DNA of 64,000 nt from 66-474 sp044464225 (GCA_044464225.1 JBIQLN010000005.1:96399-160398); one strand, 5' to 3'; positions 52,606 to 63,951 are shown, counted from the stretch's first letter. Notes: a model not told the origin generated them from the sequence alone. Made by a program: numbers and translations.

Positions 52606-54117
52606 TCACCGCAGGTTCCAGATCGGCACGGCCACGAACCAGACCATGTAAGCCAACGCCAGCATCATGACGCCATCGATGCGCACGTCGGCGGGATGGT
52701 GCCGCTTGCGAAGCAGCGCCAGCAGTGCGAGGGTCAGACTTCCCGCCCAGGGCACCGCGCCCCACACGATATTCCGGTAGGCGAACTCCGCTGCGGGCAT
52801 GCGCGCGATCCAGATCGCCAGCGCGGCCGCGACCACGGCCAGGACGAGCGCAAGCCACACCGCCACGCGTGCGCCCAAGCGCACCGCCAGCGTGCGTTTG
52901 CCGGCCGCGGCGTCCGCAGCGTGGTCGGGCAGTCCCGACAGGATGATCGCCGGCAACACCGCTGTCCCCAACGGCAGGGCCAACAGCCATGGCGTTGCTG
53001 CCCATGCCGAGCCGCCCTGCAGCACCCAGCCGGCCAGCACCGTCAGGAAACCGTGGGTGATGGCGACATCCACCTCGCCCAATCCGCGGTGGCAAAGCTT
53101 CAGCGGCGGTGCGGTGTAGCCGAGCGTCAAAAGGAATGCGACGGCGAGGAGCACGATCACGTCACCGGGTCGCGGAGCAAGTCGGATCGCGAACACTGCG
53201 AACACCAGCGCCGCCGTCGCGGCCACCGCGATGCCGGCGCGCAGGTCCGCGAAATCCAGCCGGCCGTCGACCAGCGCGCGCGAGCCGCCCGTGAACGGTC
53301 CCGACGCCGCGTTGCGCCGGTCGCTTTCGAAATCGAACCGTTCGTTGGTGAACACGGCCGCCACCTGCAGCGCGAACAGGCACAGGAGCCCCCACCAGAA
53401 AGCCGCCGATGCGAACGCGCTGCCACCGGCAAAGGCCATCGCGCCGACCGCGTAGGCTGCCCAGCCCATCGGGTAGAACTGCAACCGCAGCGCACGCAGC
53501 CACGCGACGAAGCGATCGCGCGGGCCGTCGCCGCGGTCGATGCAGGTCGAGAATGCCGCCTGTCGGGTTCGCTCGAGCCAGCGGCGGCGTTGCGGTGGCG
53601 ACGACAAGCGTACGGGGCCGAATCGCAATCCGCGGCGTTCCCGCACCCCGCAAAAGCCGAGCGTCGCGCGTGCCAGTGCGTTGTGTCCGGGCTGCAGGTA
53701 GAACCAGCGATACAGCAGCGGCGGCGTGTCCATGGTGGTGACGATTTGCGAAGTCTTGCCGCGCCACAAGCGTTGCCACGTGGCCGAATCCGACGCATCG
53801 AAACGGAATGCAAAGCCCGGCATGATCACGCGTTCGAGAAAGCCCTTCAGCAAGGCGGGTTCGCAACCCCACCAGGTCGGATGCACGAAGACCAGATGGT
53901 CGGCCCATTCGATGAGCTCGCACGCGCGCTGAAGGTCCGGTTCCAACGGTTGCTGTTCCGGCGAATGGACGCGGACGTACGGATCGAATGCCAGGTCGGC
54001 CAGCACCAATGTCCGGACGTTTGCGCCGGCCGCCAGCGCGCCTTCCCGCCAGGCGGCGCAGAGTGCCGCGCAGAGGCTGTCCTTGCGCGGGTGGCCGAGA
54101 ACCAGCAGTACGTTCAT
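52606..54117 (-). CDS. Fusion: flavodoxin-fold quinone reductase + UbiA prenyltransferase
   Basis: 503 aa with two domains in one frame. Residues 1-190 are an NQO/KefF-type flavodoxin-fold oxidoreductase: LVLGHPRKDSLCAAL near the start and HPTWWGCEPALLKGFLERVI at 79-98. Residues 215-503 are a UbiA prenyltransferase with about eight hydrophobic segments and both aspartate-rich motifs: N258-ERF-D262-FES-D266 and D398-HAA-D402 followed by GKRT. Both domains appear intact. The fusion could couple reduction of a quinone or aromatic with its prenylation or head-group transfer. It follows otsA by 31 bp on the same strand. Substrates unknown; a frameshift-free fusion is clear. Confidence 0.88.
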   Translation of the reverse strand: MNVLLVLGHPRKDSLCAALCAAWREGALAAGANVRTLVLADLAFDPYVRVHSPEQQPLEPDLQRACELIEWADHLVFVHPTWWGCEPALLKGFLERVIMPGFAFRFDASDSATWQRLWRGKTSQIVTTMDTPPLLYRWFYLQPGHNALARATLGFCGVRERRGLRFGPVRLSSPPQRRRWLERTRQAAFSTCIDRGDGPRDRFVAWLRALRLQFYPMGWAAYAVGAMAFAGGSAFASAAFWWGLLCLFALQVAAVFTNERFDFESDRRNAASGPFTGGSRALVDGRLDFADLRAGIAVAATAALVFAVFAIRLAPRPGDVIVLLAVAFLLTLGYTAPPLKLCHRGLGEVDVAITHGFLTVLAGWVLQGGSAWAATPWLLALPLGTAVLPAIILSGLPDHAADAAAGKRTLAVRLGARVAVWLALVLAVVAAALAIWIARMPAAEFAYRNIVWGAVPWAGSLTLALLALLRKRHHPADVRIDGVMMLALAYMVWFVAVPIWNLR

Positions 54118-54148
54118 GCACGCAGTCCGTTGCGCTCGCGCGGCTGCC

Positions 54149-55516
54149 CTAGGTGGTGCCCGTGGAGAGCGCCGCGAGGAACGCGCGCCGCCACGCGCCG
54201 ATGTCGTGTTTCGACAGGTGCTCGAACATCGCGGCCCAGCGTTCGCGGCGTTCCTGCAATGGCATCGTCAGGGCCCGTTCGATGCCTTCGACCAGCCCCT
54301 CCGGGTCGTAAGGGTTCACCAGGATGGCCTGCCCCAGTTCGCCCGCGGCGCCGGCGAATTGGGACAGCACCAGCGCGCCCGGATCGTCGGGAGACTGCGC
54401 GGCCACGAATTCCTTGGCCACGAGATTCATTCCATCGCGCAACGGGGTGATCAGTCCCAGTTGCGAGATGCGATAGAAACCCGCCAGCGTCGCTTGCGCA
54501 AAACTGCGGTTGACGTAGCGGATCGGTACCCAGTCGGGATCGGCGTAGCGGCCGTTGGTGGCACCGGCCGAGCGCTCGAGCCGCGAGCGCAGCTCGCGGT
54601 ATTCCGGCACTTCCTCGCGCGAGGGCGGAGCGATCTGCAGGAATGAAACCCGCGAGCGCCACTCGTGGTGCTCGGCGAGGAAGCGGCCGAAAGCCTCGAA
54701 CCGGCGTGGCAGGCCCTTGGAATAGTCCAGCCGGTCCACGCCGATCGCGAGCTGGCGGTCGGCGAGGCTGGCGCGCAGCTTGCGTACCGTGGAGTTGTTG
54801 ACGGCGTATTTGGACTGGCGCGCGACCTCGACCGTATCGATGCTTATCGGGAACGGCGCGATGTGCGTGCGTCGGCCGCCAAGTGCCACGACCTCGTGCG
54901 ACCGGGTCGCGCCGAGCCTGCGGACGAAGTAATCGAACAACGCACGGGCGTCGTCATGGTTCTGCACACCCACCACGTCGCATGCGCTCAACGTGGCGAC
55001 CAGTTCCCGGTGGCAGGGCAGGTTGATCAACAACTCCGGTGGCGGCAGGGGAATGTGCAGGAAAAAGCCGATGCGCGCGCCGATCCCGAGTTCGCGCAAT
55101 TCCGCGGCCAGGGGTATCAGGTGGTAGTCGTGGATCCAGATGCGGTCGTCGTCGCGCAGCAGGGGCGCGAGTTTTGCCGCAAACAGCTTGTTGACCTCGC
55201 GGTAGCCTGCATATTGCGTCCGGCTGTACTGCATCACCGTGGGCTGGAAGTGCAGCAACGGCCACAGGGTGCGGTTGGCGAAACCGAGATAGTAGGTTTC
55301 GTATTCCTCGCGGGTCAGGTCCAGCAGCGCGTAGTCGATGTTGCCGGCCGATTCGCGGTGCAACGCGCGCTCCTCCCGGGCGACGCGCTTGCCGCTCCAC
55401 CCGAACCACAGGCCGCCGTGCTCCTTCAGTGCCGCACGCATCGCCGCGGCAAGTCCGCCGGCGCGGGTTTCCCGGGGTTGCGCCACACGGTTGGAAACGA
55501 CGACCAGGCGGCTCAT
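54149..55516 (-). CDS. otsA: Trehalose-6-phosphate synthase OtsA
   Basis: 455 aa GT20 enzyme joining UDP-glucose and glucose 6-phosphate. Motifs SRLVVVSNRVA at the start, WIHDYHLIPLA, GVDRLDYSKGLPRRF and TPLRDGMNLVAKEF identify it. It overlaps the upstream GH15 gene by ATGA (55513-55516), placing it last of the otsB-GH15-otsA operon. Trehalose is an osmo- and desiccation protectant. Confidence 0.96.
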   Translation of the reverse strand: MSRLVVVSNRVAQPRETRAGGLAAAMRAALKEHGGLWFGWSGKRVAREERALHRESAGNIDYALLDLTREEYETYYLGFANRTLWPLLHFQPTVMQYSRTQYAGYREVNKLFAAKLAPLLRDDDRIWIHDYHLIPLAAELRELGIGARIGFFLHIPLPPPELLINLPCHRELVATLSACDVVGVQNHDDARALFDYFVRRLGATRSHEVVALGGRRTHIAPFPISIDTVEVARQSKYAVNNSTVRKLRASLADRQLAIGVDRLDYSKGLPRRFEAFGRFLAEHHEWRSRVSFLQIAPPSREEVPEYRELRSRLERSAGATNGRYADPDWVPIRYVNRSFAQATLAGFYRISQLGLITPLRDGMNLVAKEFVAAQSPDDPGALVLSQFAGAAGELGQAILVNPYDPEGLVEGIERALTMPLQERRERWAAMFEHLSKHDIGAWRRAFLAALSTGTT

Positions 55517-57411
55517 ACCACGTCACTCCACTTGGTCGAAAGGCCGCGCGCCGCATTGATCAGGCCGACCATCGAATACGTCTGCGGGAAATTGCCCCAC
55601 AACTCACCGGTCTTCGGGTCGTAGTCTTCCGACAGCAGTCCGAGCGGGTTGCGGATCGCCAGCAGTTTTTCGAAGAACTTGCGCGCCTCGTCCTTGCGCC
55701 CGATCGCGATCAGTGCCTCCACGTACCAGAAATTGCAGACCAGAAAGCTGGTTTCGGGCGCGCCGAAATCGTCGGGGTGGGCATAGCGCATCAGGAAGCC
55801 ATTGCGCATCAGTTGCTTGCCGACCGCATCCACGGTCTTGACGAAGCGCGGATCGTCGGCGCTGACGAAACGCAAGCCTTCCAGCAGCAAAAGGCTCGCG
55901 TCGAGTTGGTCACTGCCGAACGATTCCACGAAATAACCGTCCTTGTGCACCGCATGCCGCAGGATCTTGCGCCGGATGCTGTCGGCGCGCTTGCGCCAGA
56001 AAGTGACGCGATCGTCCAGTCCCAGCCACGTGCCGATATTGGCCAGGCGGTCGCAAGCCACCCAGCACATCACCGCCGAATAGGTATGGACGGACGTACG
56101 ACCGCGCAATTCCCACAAGCCGGCGTCCGGCTTGTCGTGCAGGCGCCAGGCGGCCTCGCCGCAGCGCTCCAGACGCCGGTATTCGACTTCGCCCGCGATC
56201 TTCACCAGCCGCTGGTCGCAAAACATCTGCGTGGCCGCCAGCACCACGCTGCCGTAGATGTCGTTCTGCTGCTGCTTCCAGGCTTCGTTGCCGACCCGCA
56301 CCGGGCCCATGCCGCGGTAGCCCGCCAGGGTGGCTTCCTCGCGCTCCGGCAGTTCATCCTGGAAATGGATGCCGTATACCGGTGTCATCTTGCCTTCTTC
56401 CTTGAGTGCCAGGTTGAAGATGTAGCGCACGTACTCTTCCATCGTGCGGGTGGCGCTCAGGCGGTTCAGCGCGCGCACCGACAGCGCGGCGTCGCGCGGC
56501 CAGCAGTACCGGTAATCCCAGGTACGTACCGTGTCGGGTGCTTCCGGGATCGAAGTGGTCATCGCCGCGGTGATCGCGCCGGTGCCTTCGTATTGGCAAA
56601 GTTTCAACGTGATCGCCGCGCGGATCACCGCCTCCTGCCATTCGGCGGGAATCGAGAGGTAGCGCGACCACTCGTGCCAGTAATCCAGCGTCGAATCGAG
56701 CGCCTCGTTGTAGAACCGCGCGGCCGACTGGTGCAGCGTTTCATCGGTGCCCAGCACGATGTGCACGTCGCGATCGAGCAGGAAAGGCAGCCCATCGCGC
56801 AACATCGGCAACTGCGCGTCGGTGGTGGCGCGCAGTACCAGCGGATCGAGCAGGTAGCGCACGTGGTTGGAGCCGAAGGTCATCTCCGGCTTGCGTGCGC
56901 CGTATCCGGTCAGCGGCTTCAGCTGCAGCGCGATCCTCGGCGCGCCCGACAGCGGACGCACGCGCCGCAGGATCTGCATTGGGTGGAAGGTGCGCCCGTG
57001 CTGCTTGTAGCGCGGCGCAAAATCGGTGATCTCGACCCGGGAGCCATCCTTGGCGGTCAGCGTGGTCACCAGCACCGCGCTGTTGTCGGCGTAGCGCTGG
57101 TGGAAGCCGGCCTCGTTTTCCAGTTGCACGTCGAAAAAACCGGCGTCCGCGAACCGCGGCGACAGCAGCGAACAGAACACCGGATCGCCATCGAACGCCG
57201 GCACGCAGTGCCACACGATACGGCCACGGGCATCGATCAGCGCGTTGATGGTGCCGTTGCCTATGATCCCGAGGTCGAGGCTGGCGCGGCGGTCCGGATC
57301 GGCCGGCTTGCGCTTGCGCGTGCGGCTGGCCGGACCGCGCTTGGGTCTTGCCGGTTGCACTCGCGAAGTCTCGGATCCGGTTTTTTTTGCGCGGGTGGTT
57401 TTCGCAGTCAA
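55513..57411 (-). CDS. GH15 glycoside hydrolase (glucoamylase/trehalase-like)
   Basis: 632 aa. A Lys/Arg-rich unstructured leader of about 40 residues precedes LGIIGNGTINALIDARGRIVWHCVPAFDGDPVFCSLL, the usual start of the family. The catalytic region reads TWDYRYCWPRDAALSV and GYFVESFGSDQLDASLLLL. Members in otsBA operons are GH15 hydrolases of uncertain substrate; trehalase or glucoamylase activity have both been assigned to relatives. ATGA overlap with otsA. The basic leader could be an assembly-start artefact or a nucleic-acid-binding tail. Confidence 0.92.
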   Translation of the reverse strand: MTAKTTRAKKTGSETSRVQPARPKRGPASRTRKRKPADPDRRASLDLGIIGNGTINALIDARGRIVWHCVPAFDGDPVFCSLLSPRFADAGFFDVQLENEAGFHQRYADNSAVLVTTLTAKDGSRVEITDFAPRYKQHGRTFHPMQILRRVRPLSGAPRIALQLKPLTGYGARKPEMTFGSNHVRYLLDPLVLRATTDAQLPMLRDGLPFLLDRDVHIVLGTDETLHQSAARFYNEALDSTLDYWHEWSRYLSIPAEWQEAVIRAAITLKLCQYEGTGAITAAMTTSIPEAPDTVRTWDYRYCWPRDAALSVRALNRLSATRTMEEYVRYIFNLALKEEGKMTPVYGIHFQDELPEREEATLAGYRGMGPVRVGNEAWKQQQNDIYGSVVLAATQMFCDQRLVKIAGEVEYRRLERCGEAAWRLHDKPDAGLWELRGRTSVHTYSAVMCWVACDRLANIGTWLGLDDRVTFWRKRADSIRRKILRHAVHKDGYFVESFGSDQLDASLLLLEGLRFVSADDPRFVKTVDAVGKQLMRNGFLMRYAHPDDFGAPETSFLVCNFWYVEALIAIGRKDEARKFFEKLLAIRNPLGLLSEDYDPKTGELWGNFPQTYSMVGLINAARGLSTKWSDVV

Positions 57412-57508
57412 CGGTCGCCTCCTCGTCGTTGGCCTTCGCTACTCCCACCGCGCCTCCGACCGCGAGCGCGACCGGTGTCGGGCCGTCCAGTCATCGAGGT
57501 CGGCGGGA

Positions 57509-58285
57509 TCATTTCGCCATGGCCAGGCGGTGCAGCCATGCACGCACGGCGGCGGGATCATCCAGTGCGCAGCGTGCTTCGGTGGGGCGGCGCGCGCCGA
57601 CGATCACGCTCACGCCACCGCTTGCATTGACGTGGCGGAACGCATGCTCGTCGGTCAGGTCGTCGCCCAGCATCCACGGCGTGCGGCCGCGGAAGGGAGC
57701 CTCCTGCATCAGCGTTGCCAGCGCGCGGCCCTTGTCCACGCCGGCGGGCTTCAGTTCGATCACGTGGTCGCCGTGCTGCAGCACGTGGCCTTCGCCGACA
57801 TCCTGGAGGAGGATTTGCGCAATGTGCTCGGCGGCCTCGCGCGCGGCCGGCGCGCGCCGATAGTGCAGGGCCAGCGCAAGCCGCTTGTCTTCCAGCAGCA
57901 CTCCACGGGATGCGGCCACGAGCTCGGTGGCGTGCGCCCGGGCATGCGCGAAGGCGGCGGCATCGCCGGTCGTCGTCCGGACATTGCCCCCCGGCATGCG
58001 CAATTGCGCGCCATGCAGGCCGGCCGCGACGTTATGGTTCCAGTGGAACAGATGATCCAGCTGTGACAATGCGCGCCCGCTCAACAGCGCGACGGCGCCG
58101 CCAAGGCGCTCCCGCAGCCGGCCGAGGTCGTCATGCAGGTGTGGCTTCACCTCCACGCGGTCGGGATGATGTGCGAAATCCAGGAGGGTACCGTCGACGT
58201 CCAGAAACAGGGCCCAGCCATCATTGGCGCCGGTTTCAGGCGGCGCGGGCAACCTCGTGGCGATGTCGGTGCTCGCTGTGGACAC
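57509..58285 (-). CDS. otsB: Trehalose-6-phosphate phosphatase OtsB
   Basis: 258 aa HAD phosphatase. Motif I FLDVDGTLLDF carries the nucleophile Asp, motif III Lys lies in the VDKGRALATL block and motif IV is MLGDDLTDEHAF. It removes phosphate from the OtsA product. First gene of the minus-strand trehalose operon; a possible promoter lies in the AT-richer 58300-58325. Confidence 0.95.
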   Translation of the reverse strand: MSTASTDIATRLPAPPETGANDGWALFLDVDGTLLDFAHHPDRVEVKPHLHDDLGRLRERLGGAVALLSGRALSQLDHLFHWNHNVAAGLHGAQLRMPGGNVRTTTGDAAAFAHARAHATELVAASRGVLLEDKRLALALHYRRAPAAREAAEHIAQILLQDVGEGHVLQHGDHVIELKPAGVDKGRALATLMQEAPFRGRTPWMLGDDLTDEHAFRHVNASGGVSVIVGARRPTEARCALDDPAAVRAWLHRLAMAK

Positions 58286-58345
58286 CTCGGGTCAGCATTG
58301 GCAAAACATCCGTATATTGTGACGGACGCGGCGTGAACGCCCCAT

Positions 58346-59110
58346 TCACATCCGCGCGCGCATCGCCGCGACGGCAGCCTGCGCACGTTGCGCAAGGGCG
58401 TGGCGATCGCCGATCCGCAGTCCGACGGTCGGAATGGGATCGCCGATTCGCACCGTGATCGTGCCCGGCCGTACCCGGAAGCCGGAGGCGGGCAACACTT
58501 GACCGGAACCGTCGATCGCGATCGGCACCACCGGCACGCCCGCCTGCAGCGCGACCTGGAAAGCGCCGCCCTTGAATGGCCGGATGGACCTGTCGCGGCT
58601 GCGGGTGCCCTCCGGAAACGCGCACAGACTGTCGCCGTCGCGCACCAGCGCCACGATGCCGTGCAGGCGCTCGGCCGATTCGCGCGCGTGGCCGCGCTTG
58701 ATGAAGACCATGCCCATGCTGCGTGCGTACCAGCCGATGAAAGGTACGCGTTCCAGTTCCTGCTTGATCACGAAACGGATCGGTACGGGCAGCGCGCGAA
58801 ACAACGCACAGATGTCGATCATGGACTGATGATTGGCCACGAACACGTGCGGCTTCGAAAAATCCACGCGTTCCGCTCCCTCCACCCGCAGCTTTGCACC
58901 GGCGCCGATCAGCAGGCCTGGCGCCCACAGCCGCGATGCCATTCCGAGCGGCGCACGCCGGTTGCCGCCGGCAAGCGCCCGTACTGCCTGCGAGAGGCAA
59001 ATCCAGCCTGCCGTCCAGGCGATGGTGAAAACCAGTTGCAGCGCGTTCCACGATCGCCACGCCAGGCGCGCGAGCGCCGGCGGGCGGGTTTCCAGCCCGA
59101 TCACGTTCAC
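58346..59110 (-). CDS. plsC: Lysophospholipid acyltransferase, PlsC-like
   Basis: 254 aa, N-terminal membrane segment (about 22-45). The acyltransferase motif HxxxxD is H94-QSMI-D99 (ANHQSMIDI); FPEGTRSRD is the phosphate-binding motif and VPVVPIAIDGSG follows. It acylates 1-acyl-glycerol-3-phosphate or a related lysolipid. Divergent from clpB and 60 bp upstream of otsB on the same strand. Confidence 0.92.
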   Translation of the reverse strand: MNVIGLETRPPALARLAWRSWNALQLVFTIAWTAGWICLSQAVRALAGGNRRAPLGMASRLWAPGLLIGAGAKLRVEGAERVDFSKPHVFVANHQSMIDICALFRALPVPIRFVIKQELERVPFIGWYARSMGMVFIKRGHARESAERLHGIVALVRDGDSLCAFPEGTRSRDRSIRPFKGGAFQVALQAGVPVVPIAIDGSGQVLPASGFRVRPGTITVRIGDPIPTVGLRIGDRHALAQRAQAAVAAMRARM

Positions 59111-59244
59111 GATGGTGCAACCCCATGAGTCCCCGCGCGGATTTTAGCGACGGGTTTTCATTGCGCAAACGGTGTCGCGGCCGGGTTCGACGGCGGCTGC
59201 CAGAGACGTACAGCGGGGCGCTGCCCGGGGTGCCCGCAAAAACG

Positions 59245-59273
59245 CTTGAAGCGAGCCGGCTGCGGCCGCATCT
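59245..59273 (+). promoter_or_regulatory. Heat-shock (sigma32) promoter of clpB
   Basis: CTTGAA (59245-59250), 15-nt spacer, CCGCATCT (59266-59273) fits the sigma32 consensus CTTGAAA-N12-15-CCCCATNT with one -10 mismatch. It lies 36 bp before the clpB ATG. Confidence 0.82.
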
Positions 59274-59308
59274 TTGAGCATCGGATCCATCCTCGAAGGC
59301 TTCCCGCC

Positions 59309-61906
<2,598 letters not shown>

Positions 61907-62283
61907 TTTGAGCCCTCTCCTCTGAGAGAAGGATGGCAACAACCGGCCAGAAGCGGCCGATTGGGCTCCTCGTCGAGCTGCCCGGTAGCCGCCTCCCGAG
62001 TGCGCTTCACGATACCGCCCTGGTCAGCCATCGCGCGACAGGCGATTTCATGCCGTACGCCATCCAGCGGACGAAACAGCATGCCTATGGCCTCGCGTTA
62101 CGCGGGCGCCTCGCCCTGCGAAATCCATATCACGCCAGTGTGACCTGTAACGCGCTCGGGTTGTCCGCATATGCGTCCCTGAAAGCGGCCGATGAGCTGT
62201 CAATCTGCAAGGTTATGCCGATTGCGACACGGTTCGTCGCGCGCGATACTCGCTGCAACGCCCCACTGAGGGGCCGAATAAGC
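61907..62283. other. clpB-to-cassette intergenic region
   Basis: About 380 bp. After the clpB stop comes a short hairpin (CTCTC/GAGAG near 61923). The reading frame MATTGQKRPIG across it shows no family feature and is rejected. Towards its end GCCCC-ACTGA-GGGGC (about 62261-62275) forms a small stem just before an attC-like right core, and may be a degenerate first attC or attI-like end. No integrase gene is here. Confidence 0.5.
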
Positions 62284-62307
62284 GTTAGTCGCGCAGTGGA
62301 GACTCAT

Positions 62308-62598
62308 ATGCACACCAACACGTTCACAAGGTTCAGTGCGTTAGCGCCGTTGGTCATGTCGCTAGCTGCCTTGGCACTTGTTGTTGGCCGCATCGCGGTC
62401 GTTGGCACCGCTCGCCAGGTTGACGAGGGCACGGTCGCGCATCTGTTCCAGCTTCTCATCGTGGGCCAAGTGCCTATCATGGCGTTCTTCGCCTTCAAGT
62501 GGTTGCGGCGTATTCCCAAGCAGGCTTTGGCAGTTCTGGCATTGCAGGTGTTGGCCGTGGCGGTTGCGTGCGCTCCGGTTACGTATTTCAATTGGTAG
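62308..62598 (+). CDS. Cassette 1: small membrane protein, unknown
   Basis: 96 aa. GGAG precedes the ATG by 6 bp. Three hydrophobic segments (about 11-32, 45-64, 71-92) joined by short basic or acidic loops (RQVDEG, KWLRRIPKQ) indicate an inner-membrane protein. I do not recognise a family. It fills the space between the left core 62284 and attC1, as expected for a cassette gene. The frame is open further left but the start here has the better ribosome site and lies inside the cassette. Confidence 0.75.
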   Translation: MHTNTFTRFSALAPLVMSLAALALVVGRIAVVGTARQVDEGTVAHLFQLLIVGQVPIMAFFAFKWLRRIPKQALAVLALQVLAVAVACAPVTYFNW

Positions 62599-62608
62599 GC
62601 GCGTGCGC

Positions 62609-62678
62609 GTCTAACTATTCAGTCAACCGGACGCTCACCCGCTACGCGGGTTCGTGCCGGTTACTTCAGGCGTTGGGC
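62609..62678 (+). repeat. attC site 1
   Basis: 70 bp: left core GTCTAAC (62609-62615), inner AACCGG, a CCCGC-TAC-GCGGG stem, inner CCGGTT, right core GTTGGGC (62672-62678). The whole folds back on itself, as integrase-recognised attC bottom strands do. Confidence 0.88.
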
Positions 62679-63029
62679 GCCAAAGAGCCTTTGAGTTCAA
62701 TCGCGCCGCAAGCGCCCGGCGTTCAACAACGTTTTCCTGGTTGGCTTCGTTGGGTCTTTGGTTGGGCCTGCTTGGTGGGTTGGGCGGTGGCGCGTGGGCT
62801 ACGGCCGGATTCGCTCGCAACCGTGATGCGCCAAGCAGGGTGACGGTTCGCGGTCTTTCGCACTCGCGGTTGCGTCGCAACCTGGCGGCGCTTGGCGGGC
62901 AGGCCTGCGGCCGGTTTCGGGTCACAGGCACCAAACCGTGCAACCTCGGGTTTGCTTGTACGGGGTCACGCACTTGTTGCGCCAGAGCGTGAGGGTTATC
63001 GTTCTGTCGGGCGCTGGGGCAGTTTGGGC
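62679..63029 (+). other. Cassette 2: no convincing gene
   Basis: 351 bp between attC1 and attC2. One open frame, 62654-62992 (112 aa from GTG), begins inside attC1 and contains a hydrophobic stretch FSWLASLGLWLGLLGGLGGG then an Arg-rich tail; it has no ribosome site and I do not recognise it. The cassette may carry a small membrane protein, a promoter, or be non-coding. Confidence 0.5.
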
Positions 63030-63118
63030 GTCCAACTATTCGGTCAAGCGGACGCCGGTCAATCGCTTTCGTTTTTCCAAAACGTTGCGGCCGGCGCCGC
63101 TTACCTCAAGCGTTAGCC
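63030..63118 (+). repeat. attC site 2
   Basis: 89 bp: left core GTCCAAC (63030-63036), inner TCAAGCGGACGCCGG, inner CCGGCGCCGCTTA, right core GTTAGCC (63112-63118). The outer cores are complementary only in part, but the inner arms pair well. Confidence 0.88.
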
Positions 63119-63466
63119 GTGCAAAACGAGTTCCTCGCCAAACTTGAAGTTGCACTTGGGGACACATCGGGTGTCTACGTCAACGCGGGCGTCGACGCAG
63201 CTACTTACTTCCAAGAGCTCGCAAATGACATTCGGGCGCACATGTGTGAGCCGTTCGAGGTCACAGCAACCGTGGAGCCGCCAGGCTTCCCAGATGCGGC
63301 AGTGGGCGGCACGCTTTCGGGGTTGTGCGTTGCTCACAGCCAAGCCGGTTATTGGCTCGTGTACCAGCCGGCACAAGATCGTTTCTGTTGCTTTTGGGGC
63401 GCCAGCACAAACCAGCTTGAGGCGCATGGCGTGTATGGTAGTCCGCTGTACTGTTGGTCGGCGTAG
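63119..63466 (+). CDS. Cassette 3: unknown 115-aa protein
   Basis: Starts with GTG directly after the right core of attC2, so it has no room for its own ribosome site; translation may be leaderless-like or rely on read-through from upstream. The product is soluble, acidic-to-neutral, with ATYFQELANDIRAHMCEPFEVTA and four Cys; composition is unlike its chromosomal neighbours. No family recognised. It ends 3 bp before attC3. An alternative internal start cannot be excluded. Confidence 0.7.
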   Translation: MQNEFLAKLEVALGDTSGVYVNAGVDAATYFQELANDIRAHMCEPFEVTATVEPPGFPDAAVGGTLSGLCVAHSQAGYWLVYQPAQDRFCCFWGASTNQLEAHGVYGSPLYCWSA

Positions 63467-63469
63467 CAC

Positions 63470-63527
63470 GGCTAACAACTCATTCCAGCGGACGCGCTAC
63501 GCGCGCCGCTAAATTCGGGCGTTAGGC
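63470..63527 (+). repeat. attC site 3
   Basis: 58 bp: left core GGCTAAC (63470-63476), AGCGG-ACGCGC, loop TAC, GCGCG-CCGCT, right core GTTAGGC (63521-63527). The most regular attC of the four. Confidence 0.92.
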
Positions 63528-63543
63528 CCGCAGGGGAAATCAC

Positions 63544-63951
63544 ATGGGTACTTGGGCACTGCATTCCTTTGGCAATGATGATGCTGGTGATCTCGTTGGC
63601 GACCTTGTCGAAGCCACCGACTTATCGCCTGTCCAAGAAGCAATCGAGCGCGTGCAAAACACAGTGGGTTACTTAGAGGCACCAGAAGCTCAACAAGGTA
63701 TTGCGGCATGCGAGGTAGTCGCGCTGGTGTTGGGTCACCCTTCTGCCGCTTCGCAAGCCGAGGAAGAGCTCACAGCTTGGGTTGCTCGCGTCAAGCCGTC
63801 TTTGGGTGCGGGCGTTGTGTCCCAAGCAGTCCAGGTCGTTGATCGTGTGCTCGCTCCAGACTCCGAGCTTCGGGAGTTGTGGGAGGAATCAGATGAGTTC
63901 AAAGATTGGCAGGCAGACGTCACGGCTTTGCGTGCGCGGCTGCAGGCCTAA
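63544..63951 (+). CDS. Cassette 4: DUF4259-like protein
   Basis: 135 aa, with AGGGGAAAT ahead of the ATG. The N-terminus MGTWALHSFGNDDAGDLVGDL matches DUF4259 proteins (MGxWGxGxFxNDDAxDW), and the C-terminus RELWEESDEFKDWQADVTALRARL is typical of their end. Largely helical and acidic. Function unknown; such genes recur in integron cassettes. The stop lies 1 bp inside the left core of attC4. Confidence 0.82.
   Translation: MGTWALHSFGNDDAGDLVGDLVEATDLSPVQEAIERVQNTVGYLEAPEAQQGIAACEVVALVLGHPSAASQAEEELTAWVARVKPSLGAGVVSQAVQVVDRVLAPDSELRELWEESDEFKDWQADVTALRARLQA

Noticed and set aside
61907..62283. Integron integrase or attI next to the array
   Set aside because: No tyrosine recombinase frame exists here on either strand; the only hint is a degenerate core before the first cassette.
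61933..62307. Upstream extension of the first cassette gene towards clpB
   Set aside because: It crosses the cassette boundary at 62284 and has no family feature; the ATG at 62308 has a better ribosome site.
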